This document shows positions 1 through 15,000 of a stretch of 64,000 nucleotides of DNA, one piece after another (within the stretch, counting starts at the first letter, position 1; the number at the start of each line of letters is the position of its first letter). Under the pieces are notes generated by a model. That model was given only the letters and a program-made list of their open reading frames with translations. It was not told the origin of the DNA and searched no databases. This DNA is from Triops longicaudatus (Eukaryota > Arthropoda > Branchiopoda > Notostraca > Triopsidae). The DNA lies in assembly GCA_022885665.1 (NCBI GenBank), contig JAGQDJ010000202.1, positions 1,984,001-2,048,000 on the forward strand. The letters run 5' to 3'. The position numbers and the translations under genes are program-made.

Positions 1-3000
1 AAGCTTCGCTTTCGTTGGTTTTTAAATTAAAAAGATACAAAAACAGTGCTGAATGAGTAAACAGAATGGAAAAATACACACGCAATACTTACAGTAGTTG
101 CAGCTCTCCGAGACCATGGAATACACCGGTTGGTAGCTCGGTGATTTTATTTCCGTACAACACACTAATACAAAAAGACAACATTAGAGTTAAGGCAAAA
201 ACGTTGGTGCACATTTTCGTTTAAATATATATAAGTTAGGCGTTCTACTTACAGCGAATTAAGAGACTTCAAGCCTTGGAATGCATCTGGCGCAATTTTG
301 GCAACTTGATTATTACTAAGATCACTGTCAAATATGCATCAATTAGAATAAGTCGTTGAGGCCATACACATTTCACACTTACATTCTCTTCAGCTTGCTG
401 TACGCTTTGAAGGCTTTGGGCGGAATTTCGGTGATTTGGTTCTGTTCCAGCCGCCTAACAGCATAAACCCATGTTTGTACTTTCACAAAGGAATTTCCAT
501 TTTAAATCAACAAACAAAAGGAATTCAGCTGACAAATCTGACTTAGAACAAAATACCAAAGAACCGTGTTTCATGATTGATGGCGTACAATATTATGCTT
601 TATAAAAAGAATGAAACACGAGCAGCTTTGTGACAAACTTGGGTAAAAAAGGGAGGAGTCCTGTAAGCTCATGCAATAGTGACAAATCTTCGATCATAGA
701 GGAAATGTGCACGAAACACTTTTCTTCTTGCATTTTTGCAATCCAATATGATTCACGCTACGGGGAAAAATGAAAAGAAAAGTGAGACTTACAATTCGGT
801 GATGCTGAAGGGCAAGTACTGTGGAATTCGAGTCAAAGCCTTATCGCGGCAATCAACGATTCCGTCACTACATTTACAGGAGGTCGGACAAGGTGGTTCC
901 ACCACGCATTCGCCGGAAGATCTTTCTTGCTGTCCACCTCCTAGGTGTTTGGAAGTCAATTTCTAGGTTCCTCCCTTTCAACCTTTTTTTTTTCATAAAA
1001 AATCTGCTTTCTTGATCTGGTCCTATCCGCCTGGAAGACTCACCTGTGCACTTGAAGTCAGCGTCGCTGAGGTCGGTAATGACTTTGCCTTTTAAGGGGA
1101 ATGGGGCATGGCATCGTGTTAGCAAGCCCATTTTGTTATTCCGCCGTAAAAAACGAGCGAGCCAAAGTAAGTTGCAGTCGCATACGAATTTGTTGTCTGC
1201 CAAACGCAAAACGCGAAGTTTAGCCAATCCATCAAAGACACTGACACGCAAAAACGCCAGGTTGTTATTATTCAGTGTTACAATTTCCAAATCCTTCAAG
1301 CCTTTTAAGGCGGATTCGTCCAGGCATGATATCTGGTTATTATCCAATTGTCTGCCAAAATCGACCAGGTGAGAATGGGGATGAAAGAAAAGGAAAATCA
1401 GAGCCTTTTATGAATGAAATTAATGACTTGCGTCTTAACACTTACAAGTTGCGGAGTGACAAAAGGCCATGAAGTGTCCGTTTCCCAACCAATGTCAGTT
1501 GGTTATGGCTCAGGTCCCTACACAACGAAAAGGACAAGAAAAATTAGCTGAGGAATGCCATAGATAGATTTTTTTCAACGTGAAGCGGCAACGGGCTCTT
1601 GTCTTCAGCGATAAGATTAGACAATCAATGCTTTCGTCCCTTTTGGGAAACTTTATATCCCAACATTTTCTCAGTAGATTTCACCTTGTCGGTTCTATAA
1701 ATGAAGCGTTAAGGCCGTAGAAGCGTTGGTTCAGCTGGAAAACTTTGATATGCCTCTGCGCCACTATCCTCAACGCAACACCGAAGTCTACTCACGCTTG
1801 CCTCGCTTTACGCGGATCGCGCCCTATTGATAACAATGCTAAGTTGCCCGCGTATAACGAAACTCGATTATAATAAATAATTACTATATTCCGTAAAAAG
1901 CGACGTCAATCTTCTCTTCTATCATTAAGATGCCTTCCAAGATCAAAAGCTTGAAATTAATTGTTCCGAAATTCCAACATGTTCATTTTCTTCAAATACT
2001 GTAATTTTCTATGTAAACCTATCGTCGTCTTTATCAATTCCGCAACCCGATGGTTTGCAAGCCGTGATTTATTAATTGTCTTACTTATCTCTCAGCACTC
2101 TTTTCGCAGCATGATATATGAAGGCACTGAACGCCAATTATGTTTCCTTTCTCTCTTCGAGAGCACTTGTATCTTTTTGCTTTTTAATTGTCTTAAAAAC
2201 TTTTTGTGGGATCAAATTTCCTCCATCTTTTTTTATTTGTTTACTTTGATCGGTTTCATTAGCTGTTCTAGATAACGCTATGTTCTGTTTTCGTTCCTTG
2301 GCGGGATTTTTTACGACGTGGCTGTCAACAACGTAAGAGGAATACAGCACTCGTTGCCTTATTCTCAATAGCACTATTTTTTAATGGATTATTTTGTGTG
2401 TGTAACTCATGCACAATTTATCTGAAGAATAAATACCACGGCACAAAAAGCGCTGCATAAACTTTCCACACATCCCCCTTGAGGCTGTGAAGTTGTTTGA
2501 TCGCATCGGAGCCATAATTTTTTGGCGTCAGGCCGTTCTAATAGCATTAAATATTGCTCAATAAAATACGCTAACAATGAGTTATTTCTATAACCCCGGC
2601 TGTGACATGGTACAAATCTGTCTATTCTTTAGCCCTTCCATTAAGCTGCTTAGAACACGGGACAGATCATGAAAAATCCTGTTTAATGAGTAGAACGGAC
2701 ATATATTTGCAAGATAAGAAAACGCTGGCAGCTCCCAAAGACTCGAATAAGAGATCCGCCCATTAACAAGGAAAAGGTCGTTGGAAACCTGCAACACAGA
2801 GCGTTTGAGGCCCTGTACGCGAAACGCTACACTCAGCGCCATAATTCATTGGGTTCCGGGGTTAAGGGGGGCGTTTATCCTTTTCCGAGATTTCTTTTAA
2901 CTTAACCGAAGCGACTCCCTCCGAGTTAACATTTGCCTTCACATTCATTAAAGAACCAAAAACCTCTTTTTCTTATATGTTTTCGCCCCTAATCCGCCAT

Positions 3001-6000
3001 TCCGATCTCAACTTATAATGAAAGCTTAAATACCTCCGAAAAAAAATGTCCCAAGCAGGGGAAAATGAACGGGGCGACGTTTAGAAAAATGATCACATTC
3101 CCCTAAAGTCTCACATCACATGAGACCCAGCGATATAAAAAGTGGTATCCTTTTCTAAATATTTTCTTTGTGCGCGTCTCTCATATATTTCAAACGTCGG
3201 CTTAGCGCTCTAGCACCTCTACATGACTCAACTCGCACCCTTCTCCAGTGCAGATCAAAGTCCGAGCACACCGCACCTCCCCCTTTTGGAAACAAACCTC
3301 TCATTCTCAACTTGACTTGAGCCACCCGCCACCCTAATTAGTCCCCGGTAACTTGGCCTCTTCCAAGTTATGGTTACCTCCCAAAAGTTTCTCCCTAGCT
3401 TTCAAGCAATGCTTAATTGGTGTTATTTTCATTTTAACGAGAACTTTGTATGTTATTCAACTCAAAAACCAGGCAGCGCGAGCCTAAAGCTATACCAAGC
3501 TCAAACAAATGGATTCGCCCACCGTCACGGTCCATTGTAGCTCTTATGGCGACAAACAAACATTCGAAAACGGGGATCTTACCTTTCCGAAAGGGTTTCA
3601 GGCACCGGTATACACAACTTTAAGATTTTTTTTTTTAAAAAAAGGATAAGGACGTCAATTCCTCCGTAGAAGGTAGTTATTTTACACTGACGGACAGCAC
3701 AGACGAATTATTCTAATTTAAGATTTAAATTAACGATTTAAGTTAAATAGGGAAAGTTACGTTAAATATCCGGATAGAAGTAAACCATAATACGGACATA
3801 AAAAATCTTCAAATTTTAGAAACGATATCACAGAAAGAACCTAACTGATTTAGTTTATCTTAAAATTTTGAGAAAAAAAATCTGACCTACTGCACCAGTT
3901 AGCCCGATTTTCCGTCTAACAAAAATAGCACAACTTCAGGCATAGTTTACAAATTTAATTAATGATCTTTCCAGTAAAACCTTTAACTAGTGCACTAGAC
4001 ATTCTTAACAATAATATTACTGTCAAAACGATTTCTTTAAATTTTTAATCATTTTTATAGCACGTCTGACAATGTCCTACGCTATTCTCCCATAAAGCGT
4101 TTGTGCATACCGGGGCCTTAAACTTTATATTGATTGTATACCTTTCTCTTATTTCGTAGTAACGCGCAAAGCCCCGCCCCCCTACCCGATGACGGCACGC
4201 AGTCAGCAATGTCGGTTTACGGTACTTTTCAAAAGTCGTAACCCTTTCCATTGGTAATATTTGAGGTGAACCTTTAAAAAAATGCTTACCTCCCGCCCAC
4301 AACAGGCTCCTCGCAAAGTTACACACACTTTTTAGCTTCAGACATGCTAATTTAACTTTCCATTCGACGGTTGTGTGCAGTATGCGAGGGGTTGGGACCT
4401 ATGTTAATCACGTCCGGGCTACGAAATGCTTTTGTACGAATGTTTGCCTGGATCATACAAAGTATCGTCCGTTTTTTTCGTCTTTTACTAGCGGCCTTTA
4501 GTACCTTGCGCTTTGGAGTATACCTTATCTTTTGTGTATTTTCGGACAAGACCTCCACGTACGCGCGTAAATTGTTACTGGTCAGCAAACGGTCCGCGGT
4601 AGCCATATTTTTCTCATAAGAAAGAACTACGAGACAGACGGCTACTTCCCCGCAATGCAAAGTGAATGACGTAGACCCAAAGCTCCGTTCAAAAATAAAA
4701 TGTAAAAAAAATAAATAAATAAAAATAAATAACACGAAAATAGAAGTATAATAAGAATTCGGTAGAAACAAGAAAAATGAAATAAAAATAATAAAAAACG
4801 AGTTTAAAACAAAGAATAAGTGACCTTTCCAGTTTTTTGCACGTTCTAATCTGAACTCTTGGCTTCGCTGTCACTACATAACCGCTTTCGCGCACTCCCA
4901 CCTATTTGCTTTTCCAAAGTCTTTTTAAGAAAAACATACAATATTCAATCCAAATCGAAGCCTTATCTCAGTTTCGCTGTGTCATGCATTCCTCCATTCT
5001 TTTCTTCTCCGGAACAGCTTTCTTTTTGTTACATCGCCTGTCAATTTAGGTAATACGGTACTTAAAAATGCGTTCTTCCAAAGAAGTATCGGGGAGTTTC
5101 ACATCACATGAGCAATCAGGTTTTGTAAGCACACAATCACAGTACCAAATCTTGTTTTTACGTCTTTACTATGCATTGCATGCAGTTATTTTCCAGGGCA
5201 CGTATTGAACGTTTCGCGCTAATAGTACCCACTGGCGAACAATTGGGGGATTTTCGGTTCATTTCCTGGAAAATACGTTGGCTAAAGAGCCCTTGTAATA
5301 TCAAAAGACGTGCATTTCCAACTCTCATCACAAGACAAACACTTTGCAGCTTTGAAGCACCCGAGTTCAGCCAAAGGTTCGCATGACAGTAATCATTAGC
5401 TACTTGAAGACGTCAAACTTGCAACACTTGACCATTTGAGACAAATTATGGCGGCGAAGCAATCGTTTAAGAATTTTCTCTCCCGCCCCTATAGGGTCAT
5501 CTTCATTTCGCGCGGTCTCTGAGCAGCCCAGAGGAAAGTATCGCTTGTGTTCAATGCAAAACCTCGGCTAGAAGAGGTTGGCTCGTTTGACCGGTCCCAA
5601 GGACGCTTGGGAGTGATGGATGGGCCTTCAAGGTTTCTTTTTGCCTCCCCCATCATCCTCACGCTTACTTTCAGATGCCGTGTGGGATAAAACGCATCAT
5701 GTTTTTAAAAAGGCAAAATATGACAGCTCACCGTAACTGGCCTTACCATTCCTATCAAGCCCACAGCTTTTGCTTACGTATCCATTGACTTACGACAAAA
5801 TTACCATCTTAATAAAGCCTTCCAGAACGTAAATCAACAAGACCCTGTTTAATACTATTAAAATGTAAACCACGGGAAAACGAATTTGCAAATTTTAACT
5901 CAAAATGTTGCCTAGAGAAAATATAAATTTATTTAGTTAAAATACGAGCCAAACCAAAAGAAATCAGTTCAAATCAATCTAAGTAAAGTTTCAAATAGTT

Positions 6001-9000
6001 TTTTTTAAATAAGCTAAATTAGCCAAATTTTCAACAAAATTGTGACCAAGTGAAATTGCGTAAAAAGACCGAAAAATTGAGAGTTTACTGTGCAAGCAAA
6101 ATAAAACTTTAAAAGAAATACCACAAGAATGTTAAACGGAAAGTATGCGTTTTATACAGCTAAAATCATGAAAAACACAAAAATCTTTTTGATACCGTAA
6201 AAATGTTAACAAAGGGATAAATCTGATACGTCTAACCAAAACGTGAGCCAACAATTAAGTATTTGTCAATACGTTAAAAAACAACACCAAATGAAGCTAA
6301 TTTTGCTGACGAAAACTATAATTTAAGCCAAACGGAAGTGACACTTAAATTTAACTGAAAGTACAAACCAACCAACTTTCCAAACCACAAAAATGCAAAT
6401 AAGCAAAAAATCAAAAAGATTATTTTCTTCTTTAGTTTTTAAAAAATTTTTTATTGTGAACTTTCTTGGGAATTTTACAGTGACTCTTAAACTGGCAAAA
6501 AAAAATCTTTTGAAGCATTAGAAATGCACCTAACGAAAATAAAATAGTTTAACACAGCTAAGTTCCAGTATTTTTTTAACAAAACATCGTTTACTACAGT
6601 TAAAAGTTCAAACGAAAATCACTGTCTCTTTTTGATTCTATTGCGTTGAGAAAAATTTCCTAGAGAAGTGGGACGTTACAAGTTCTTGTGCTTGAAATCA
6701 ATCTCACCCAGACCTGTGGAACCTTTCAACTTGAGAAAATGAAAAGAGGGGAATCCATCAAGCGAACAACTGATAACGCTGCTGACAGGCGCAGAGGAAT
6801 GCCTGCGTTTCTAAATCTCAATTCTTCTCAATAACCAGACAAGCGTGTGTCAAACAGTTCCTCCAACTAGATAAGCAGGCGGTTAAATATACAATGACTG
6901 CTACAGCTTTAACACGACCACAATAGAATGAAACGCACAACTTCCAGCACCTTGGCAACCAGGCAAACGCTTATCCCTTGTTTGCACCGCAAGTTTCCTG
7001 ATCTCTCAAGGGGGAACTTGCCGTTATTACGCCGACGATCTTATCCGCCTCTTGCCTTTTTATGCAATGTTACTGAACGCGGGGAATGGATTAGAAGAGA
7101 CGGCCGCTAGCTAAGTCACGCTTACCGAACGTTTTTAAACTTAAACTCGGCTTCCTTTTGCCTAACAGGGATTTCTCGCTCCTCCTATACTCTCCACGTT
7201 GGCGAGCCAAAAACGTATCCGTTTCGGGAATTAAGTGGGTTTCACTGTAGGGGAGAAAGCGCATGCATTTTCCCGATCCCTGGTGGAATTGAGAAGGACA
7301 CAGGAAGTCAAACTTACACGCAGAACACCCCCTGTTGTAACATCTGTCAGAAATTTGTGAAATCCTTCATTAAACCCAATTTGGCGCTTGGAAGGTATTT
7401 CTGAAAATGTTTCACATTTTTCCAACTTCTGGAGATCCACGTGATTAGACAAGTAAGACAGTGAGAAAGTTTTAAGCGAGCTGTTGACGGAAATGAAGGA
7501 AATGTAAACGAGGATCGCTATATAGCTAACGTCGACAAATTAATTACGCTACATGGCAGCCAAACCGGTTAAGCACATCATTACACTTGTAGTTTAACAG
7601 ATTGGGCCGTGTTCCTGGTAGTCTAATGGCACTTTGGGGACTTCCTAATTGACAGCTTGCTGCTGACAGAGACGTATGCGTAACTTACGCGGCAAACTTG
7701 ACCAACTGTATAGACACTATGACCAAACAACGCTTACAAGTCCTCCAATCGTCACAAACGCACAAATGGCGTAACTTATCCTCGAGGCGTGTACCAGGCA
7801 AAGGGGAAAAAAGGTGATAAAAGGAAAAACAACCATCGCTATTATACTTTTACGATACGACAGTCATAAAGAGCCTCTGGCAATTACTACATTTAGTGAT
7901 TTAATATCCAAACATAAATACGTGATTCTTTTTTGCTTTTCAGCTTAGAACAGGAGGAATTTAAGACCCACTGCCGTTAGTGTCGCTGAATGGTTTATGC
8001 CGACTTTTTTACAGGCACAAATAAAACGCAGAATCAAGCCGTAAAACGCCCAGAACGCCCGCATGAAGTTAAAGGTCTCTTCTCAATACGCAACAAAACA
8101 CACGACGACCTTCGATCTAACAGCACCCCGCTTTAACGAATGTCCAAGATGAACGATGGCCATGTCCTTTGCGTCCTTTGCTAACTTCCACAGCCACGTG
8201 ATGTGAACTTCGCTTCGTTAAAACTTTTGAAACTTAAGTAGTGTCTGTAGGAAAAAATAACCAAATTTAAGACCAGCTAATGATCAATTTGTCATGAGAA
8301 AGACTCACCAATACACAATCTGATTGACGCCATTTTGCAAACCGCCAGCCGTTTTGACTCAACTTATTGATCACGATTGTCTGCCAGAAATATTTGAATG
8401 TAAAGTTATTGGGTCACAACGGCTACTTTAATTCGCTAGTTTGAACATTCTGAACAATTCATACACTATTTGATAGAATTTAGAGAGAAGTTTAAAATAA
8501 CGAAGGAACGAAGTTAACATACGGGTAGGCCAGACGCTACTGTAGTTGACAAACTGGGAGACAGAGGGTGTGCGAATTTGTCCGCCGGCATTTCTAAGAT
8601 TTATTTTCCCTTGACATTAACGCAAGTACAGTGTTCCCTTGATTTTCCATTAAGTTGAGATTCAATTTTAATGTAGGTCTCTAAGATGCCACCAAATGAG
8701 ATTTGCAGGAAATTCGGCTATAACGAATATTCTTATGTTCTTATACGTTTTGACGGTAAAGGTAGAATGACACGTGATTTTTGGTTAAAAAGGACGCTGT
8801 CAACTGTTGTTCTGTTAAATCGAGATTAGACTTAATTGTTTGATAAAAAAAATTCTTGTCTAGCATGTGACGACGGTAAATGGATTTGATAGACGTACTT
8901 TGGCTACATTTAGTCAAACATTTAGTCAAACGGTAACATCACTACTATGCGATTCAACGAACTAAATGAATAGCGTCCGTTAAACCGATTTTTCAATGAT

Positions 9001-12000
9001 TGGGTATTCCGATAGAAAGTACGTAATTAACTAGGCCATTAAAGCAAGGTACAAAAGTATAGAAAAGGTAATTCAGCACTCTATACCTTATATGGGCACA
9101 ATCTGATTTCCTGTTGGAATGCTCATATTTTTTTTTTTATAGACGACAGAATTCGGTTTTATAAAAGAGGCGCAATTTTGTCTCACGTTGAATAGCATTC
9201 CAATACTTGTGAGGAACAACAAAGTCAAAATGCTCTGCACCGTAGATACAGCTTTCTGTATTGTAATGTTTCGCTATTAATGGCTGTTTTACGGGTTTTC
9301 TCCCTCGCATCCATTAGCTATTCTGTAATCTGTAACATCGATAGGCCGCGTTACATGTTTCCTGCCTCCGTCTGCGTCAAACGCCTCCTGTTTACAAGGT
9401 AACTGAGCCTCTTTTCCTTTCAAATAGGCGAAGCCAAACCAACCTGGTTCGCTACACCTCTCAAATTGAATTGCCACTGTTCAACATGAGTCTTCTACAT
9501 TTCTAGGGTGTAGTACATCATTAACGCATACAGGTCGCGTGAGAGGTGAGCTAAGTTTCATTTCCAAAGCAGTAGAAAAAAAAATAATAATAACAGTCCG
9601 AATACCCATATCCACATGCCTTAATTTCCTTTGTAAAGCAACGCAGAGAATAGAGAAGTTAACCTCGTGTGTGCTGCTGTAATGAAGCCATTTACGACAT
9701 GGCATATAAGGGCAAGAGCATCGGAGATGGCGATCTGTGTGCGCTTATTGGTTACGGTGCAAAAAGGGAAGGGACCTTTGCTTTCGTGATATTAATGCTC
9801 ATAACGGCACACATGGCTGTCGTGCAGACCTATAAACCCAATCGTAACTTGACATGAAAAGGCACTCACACAGCCCTCCACCTAAAATATCTACCTCCTT
9901 TGCCTTTTACCTTTAGCTTCTCAAGTTTGTCAAGGTAATGCGAAAAGAGAACATGCAAACTCCGATATTCAAAATATAACAATGTTTTATCAGTTCGTAG
10001 CCAAATCGTTACGAAATTTCGCTCTAGAACCTTTCAAAGCTGCGCAATGGAGACTTGTAACACTTACTAAAATTCCTGTAGAGGTATTAAAACCAATAAT
10101 ACAGCTTAAAGGAGTACAAAACCAGGCTTCACGGGCACGTAAATTCTGCCGGAAGTGGATAGAAAGCTACTGAACATCGATCATACCAAATTCTAAAGTT
10201 TTGATAGGGGAAAGCCTTGTTTGTCCGTCAAACCGCATTCAATCATAACAGAGAGGAAAACAAAGAAGGTGACAGGAGCAAAATGAATAGGTATATCCAA
10301 GTACTTACAATCGTTGCAAACTAGCAGCTTTACTGAAAGTATCATCCAATAAGAATTGCAAACGGTTGTGGCTCAGTCGCCTAAGGGTAAACAAAAAATC
10401 AGTCAAAATAAGAAAAATGGGTCTTCCTTCCATGCTTTGGATAGGATAGCCAAATGGGGAAGAGAAAAAGAACAAGAGGAAAAGGATTTTGAAGGGAAAA
10501 TTGAGACAATGACAACCCAGCTAATTTGATGGTAACAAGTGTATTTTGTATACAAACAATAACCCCAACTTTTAGATCCCCCAAATACTGAAAAGCAAAT
10601 CACAGGGGCGAAGCTTTTATATCTCTATGATTTTCTGCATAAAAACATGCCCGCACTTGCGTAGCGGTCTCGTTATCCATATTCATGAGACCACCCAGCT
10701 GAAGAAAATCTTAACGGAGATGTTGTGTCGAATAGCAGCATGCATTAGGAAGCCTTCAAGCAGAGATAAAAGCTACAAGATGCTTATCATACGAGAACTT
10801 TTTTCTTCTTTTTTTGAAAAAAGGCTCAAAAAGCCCAGCTTTTGGGCTCTTTGCGTGCATCAAGGACAAAACAAAAAACCGGACAAAAGCTTTTCGAGAA
10901 CCTTGCATCATTTCAAAAGCTATAATTCACCCAAATGAATGTCATCTGTCATATGAAGTTACAGTCTAAATTAGAAAGCTAAGCTAACACTAATTTTTCA
11001 CCACGAGGTCCTCTTTACATAAAAGCGCATTGTGCCAACTCAACTCTCAAATTTGCCTCCTGTAGTTACAATTAGACAAAATCATGAAAAGCAACACGTA
11101 GCTTCTCTAAAAGTTCTGATTAAGGATTAACACGGGCGATTTCAAATGTATGAATGAATGCTGCTTTTGCACTGGCTTTTAAGTGGAATGCACCGTAACT
11201 AACTTTATCACAAAGATTACCCGTAACTGTGAATTCTTCGGCGTGATGTACAATATCCTAATTGCTATACTTAACAACGAAATACTTTAAAAATACATAT
11301 TTTTTATTTTAATAAATCACAAAATATATAATACAAATTACGGTTAAAGTTCGATAATGAAAAGTATATTAAAACGTAAAATCAAAACAATGGCATGAAA
11401 TAGAAATAATATTAGAACTAGAACTAAAAATATTTGAAGAGAATTAAGGAATAACTTCGCAGCTACAGTTTCACAACATGTTGTTTTCACTTCTTACAAT
11501 TCTTATCCTGTTCTGCCTGGAATCTACACGTTTTCACTCAAGTGCTTATGCTATTTTCAAGCACACAAGATTTGCAATGTTGTAATACACGTAATCATCC
11601 TTAACAAAAAATACTAAGCGCGCCTTAATGCACTTAAGTGTTATAATGGAAACCAGAAGCCATGCGAATTATCGCACCAAGCCGCACAAAGATTGTGTTA
11701 ATAACGTATTTTCCCCATTGCAACAGCTAACGTCACAGACTACAATACTTACAGTAAGCGAAGCTGGGAAAACGGTTCCAGGTCCTGTTCATTAAGTTGC
11801 GTTATGTTGTTCCCTTCGAGATATCTAGAAAAAAACGACCCAAAAAACAAAAGAAACAATTAAAGACTTCCATCACACACACAAAAAAACGTCCGTTCAT
11901 CCTCAATATATTCCCTATGCACACAAACCTAATTTCAACCACACCCCAAAGCCATTAACATGTGAACTCGAAAAAAGATATCCACATCACATTTCTGTCT

Positions 12001-15000
12001 GAAGCACGACAGATTCTTTTTTCCCACTCTTTAGGCATAGTCAAAATGCACGAAAGGTGCCACATGGGCGGACCCTAATTATTTACCTATTGAATTCTCT
12101 CCCTTGAACCCATTTCGGTTTTGAATGAAACGGATAATTGCCAGACGCAACGGGGTCAAAACTCTCTAGTTCTTATACCATATGCTCTACAGGCCTATAA
12201 AAGAGAACAACATATTTACGGGCATGCAAAGATTTTTCAGAAGAGCTCGAGAGAGAACTCTTTCTAAGTTAGGAAAGCGAGCTCGGAGTACTCGCGCCCA
12301 TTAAACCTGTCCGGAATGATGAGCTTGCATGCAGCAAAAAAGGCTCCTTCTACGGCATTGCTAAAGCCCCTGAGTCGAAAAGTGGCCACCTTCTATTTAA
12401 TGCGCATTTCTTCATCGGGTACCTACTCCCACCTTGCTCTTTTCACACTTTTAAAAAAGTTATAGCGAAAAGGGAAAACCTTTGGGCTGGATGTGGCTGC
12501 AGCAACACACCTGATCCCCCTACAACCACCACGGACGCCTTCCTTTTGCGTCCGAAACTCTGGCCTGCTCTACCGTCTCAAAAGGCATTTGACCTTCCAT
12601 GTTCGATTCTCAACCGTCGTTACTATTTACCTGTATTTTATCAGTCCCTTCAAATCGATCTCTACGGCATAAAAGACAAGACAAGACCGAATCTATTCAG
12701 AGAAAAAAGAGGGGGGAAAGATCTCAATGCGCTGACAAGGCTGTCTGACTGATGACTACTGCAATTAACATTTACATAGTTTCTGGACAAGAGTTTAAGG
12801 ATGAGTTCGACATGCCTTCCTCAGCGAGGAACGCGCATACTGCTGACCTGACGAAAGAGAGTTGCCCTAATTGCTTTCGTCTCTTTTTTTCTCTTCTTTT
12901 TTATGTTAGCAGGGGTGTGTACACAACCCAAAGCTAGTGGCTGTGACGTGAAGATGGATATCACGGCGAAGCACAGCTTGTTGAAGAAAACTAGAGGCTA
13001 TAATCCTTTTAGTGAGGAAAAAGAGTCGTTGTAGTAGTTTTCCTTTGTTCTAACTTGTAAAGGGACAAGGGGGTTAAGGGGGGCGAGAGTAGAGACGAGA
13101 GGGAAACACATGTATCCCCCCTTGTCACCAAAAGTATGCCAAGGTATGCTCGTTTGGGCGCTAACGGATGAGAACATTCCAAGCAAGTGACATCGCATAA
13201 GAAGCTTGTCACTGTCAAAGCCTGAACATGCACCCAAACTCTACGACAAGTCTCCCAGTTACCATTGGTAATGACGGGACCTGACTTACAATAAGGGTAT
13301 TGGATGTTCTTGGGATGTGCGGTATACCCACCAAGGACCCTCATTGTTTTTTGGGACAACGGCCAACAAAGAAAAACAAGTACCGAAGCAACCAAGTGAT
13401 TATTGCTTGTCCCTTTACTGACTTGTGGAGTTTGCAACCCAGCAAACTGTCTTCGGTTATCGCTCTTCTATCGCAACACGCACACAGTGCGAATACACGG
13501 TTCACCTTGACGAACAACTCGCGAAAAACAACGTGCGGAAATGTATAGAACAAATCAACAAATTTGACTACATGATATAAAAGCCATTAAAGCCTCCAGC
13601 CTTCGCTCAGTAGCCGCAAGAGTATGGGAACCTGACATTTTGTAGGGTTATAACCTGCCTAATCATGGAGAACATTCCTTAATAATTGCTTATATGGAGT
13701 TCTGAAAGGGCAACTGAAGGACTGCAGTAGATAGAAAGGTTTTATTACAAGTAGGCATGAAAACTTGAGCATAGCATATTTCATAGCGTTACTGGCTGTT
13801 TGTGGCATTACGCCATCTTTGCGAGTCTTGCGCAGCCATTGTGTGACACTTTTGGCTTAAACTGCTAAAAACGGTGACATTCTTCTTTGTTGCGAAAAAT
13901 ACATACTGACATGCTAGTTTGCTAAATATTGTTTTACATCTAAAACTGCTTTTAGGTGTAAAACAATATTTACATTATTTTCTTGTAAAACCGCGTTCTA
14001 AAAATGGTAAAAGGAAGGTAAAAAGAGCGTCACAGGCTTCAATACGGCGGCATTCTGTTTGCAATGAGGGCGTCACTGACAATAGTCCGTTACCGTTCAA
14101 TAGACCCGCATTTATGAATAAGCTACAAATTCTACCAGATTTAAAAGTTCTTTTTCGTTACCCTTGACATTACGAAGACCTTGCTATCGTGGAAAACACT
14201 GCGCTATCGTGGTAAATACCACGACGACGTTATACAATGTGATCAAGGTCTTTTGGTAGCTTTAACTCGATTTTCAATGTCCCGTAAGTTATCGACGTCA
14301 AACCTCGTTTTTTGGAGCAGACTCAATTCCTTTCATACGGTGCTTTGTAACACGTCATTTTGAACTTTACAGCGGCCCTATACAGCGTATTACACCTGTC
14401 GGCTAAATTAAGTTTACATACAACGGTCCAGGGTAAGCTCACGTTCGAAACTTGTGAGCTAACCCGCTTTTTTTACGACACCGTAACCTCCGCTAGTAAG
14501 CTTCAGGGGGTTGGGATCAAGACAGTTTGCTATTCTAAAGGCTCACGGTGGAGCCCCAATATTAGAGGTTATAATTTATTTGTGGTTGCTTAGTCTGTTT
14601 CGACATCGGAAAATTAATTGACTTGAAGTTTGTCGACCACTAAAAGCTGTTCTGTGTTATCTCAGGACGTAAAAAAATCAATCCCGTAACTACTTCCAAT
14701 ATTTTTTCTTTTGTTGTGCGTGTGTCTCCAGTGAAATGAGTTAAAAACCTGGGCTCAGGATGTGTATTAGCTATTCTGGGCAAGTTTTGCTCATTTGATC
14801 GAAACTGAAACGCGATAAGGGGGTCGCAAAGCATACGCTGTGGCCAGAAAGGGAATCTTGCTATAAAGGAATGTTAATGCTTTGGTAAAGGCCGTCTTGA
14901 ACCCGTCGTTTTGACCTACTGCTGGGTGGCTAACGACCCAAAACTTCTTGGCAAGGCAATGGCAAACGAAAAGGAAACCTCCTCGTTTCATTCCTTGTCG

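Noticed and set aside
10381..11752. A missing leucine-rich repeat in Slit domain 1 relative to vertebrate Slit
   Set aside because: Arthropod Slit has five LRRs there; the repeats found match that set and the phases join without a gap. No extra LRR exon was found in this intron.
12998..13553. Overlapping open frames on both strands near 13.0-13.5 kb
   Set aside because: Antisense shadows of each other without motifs, and no plausible exon boundaries.
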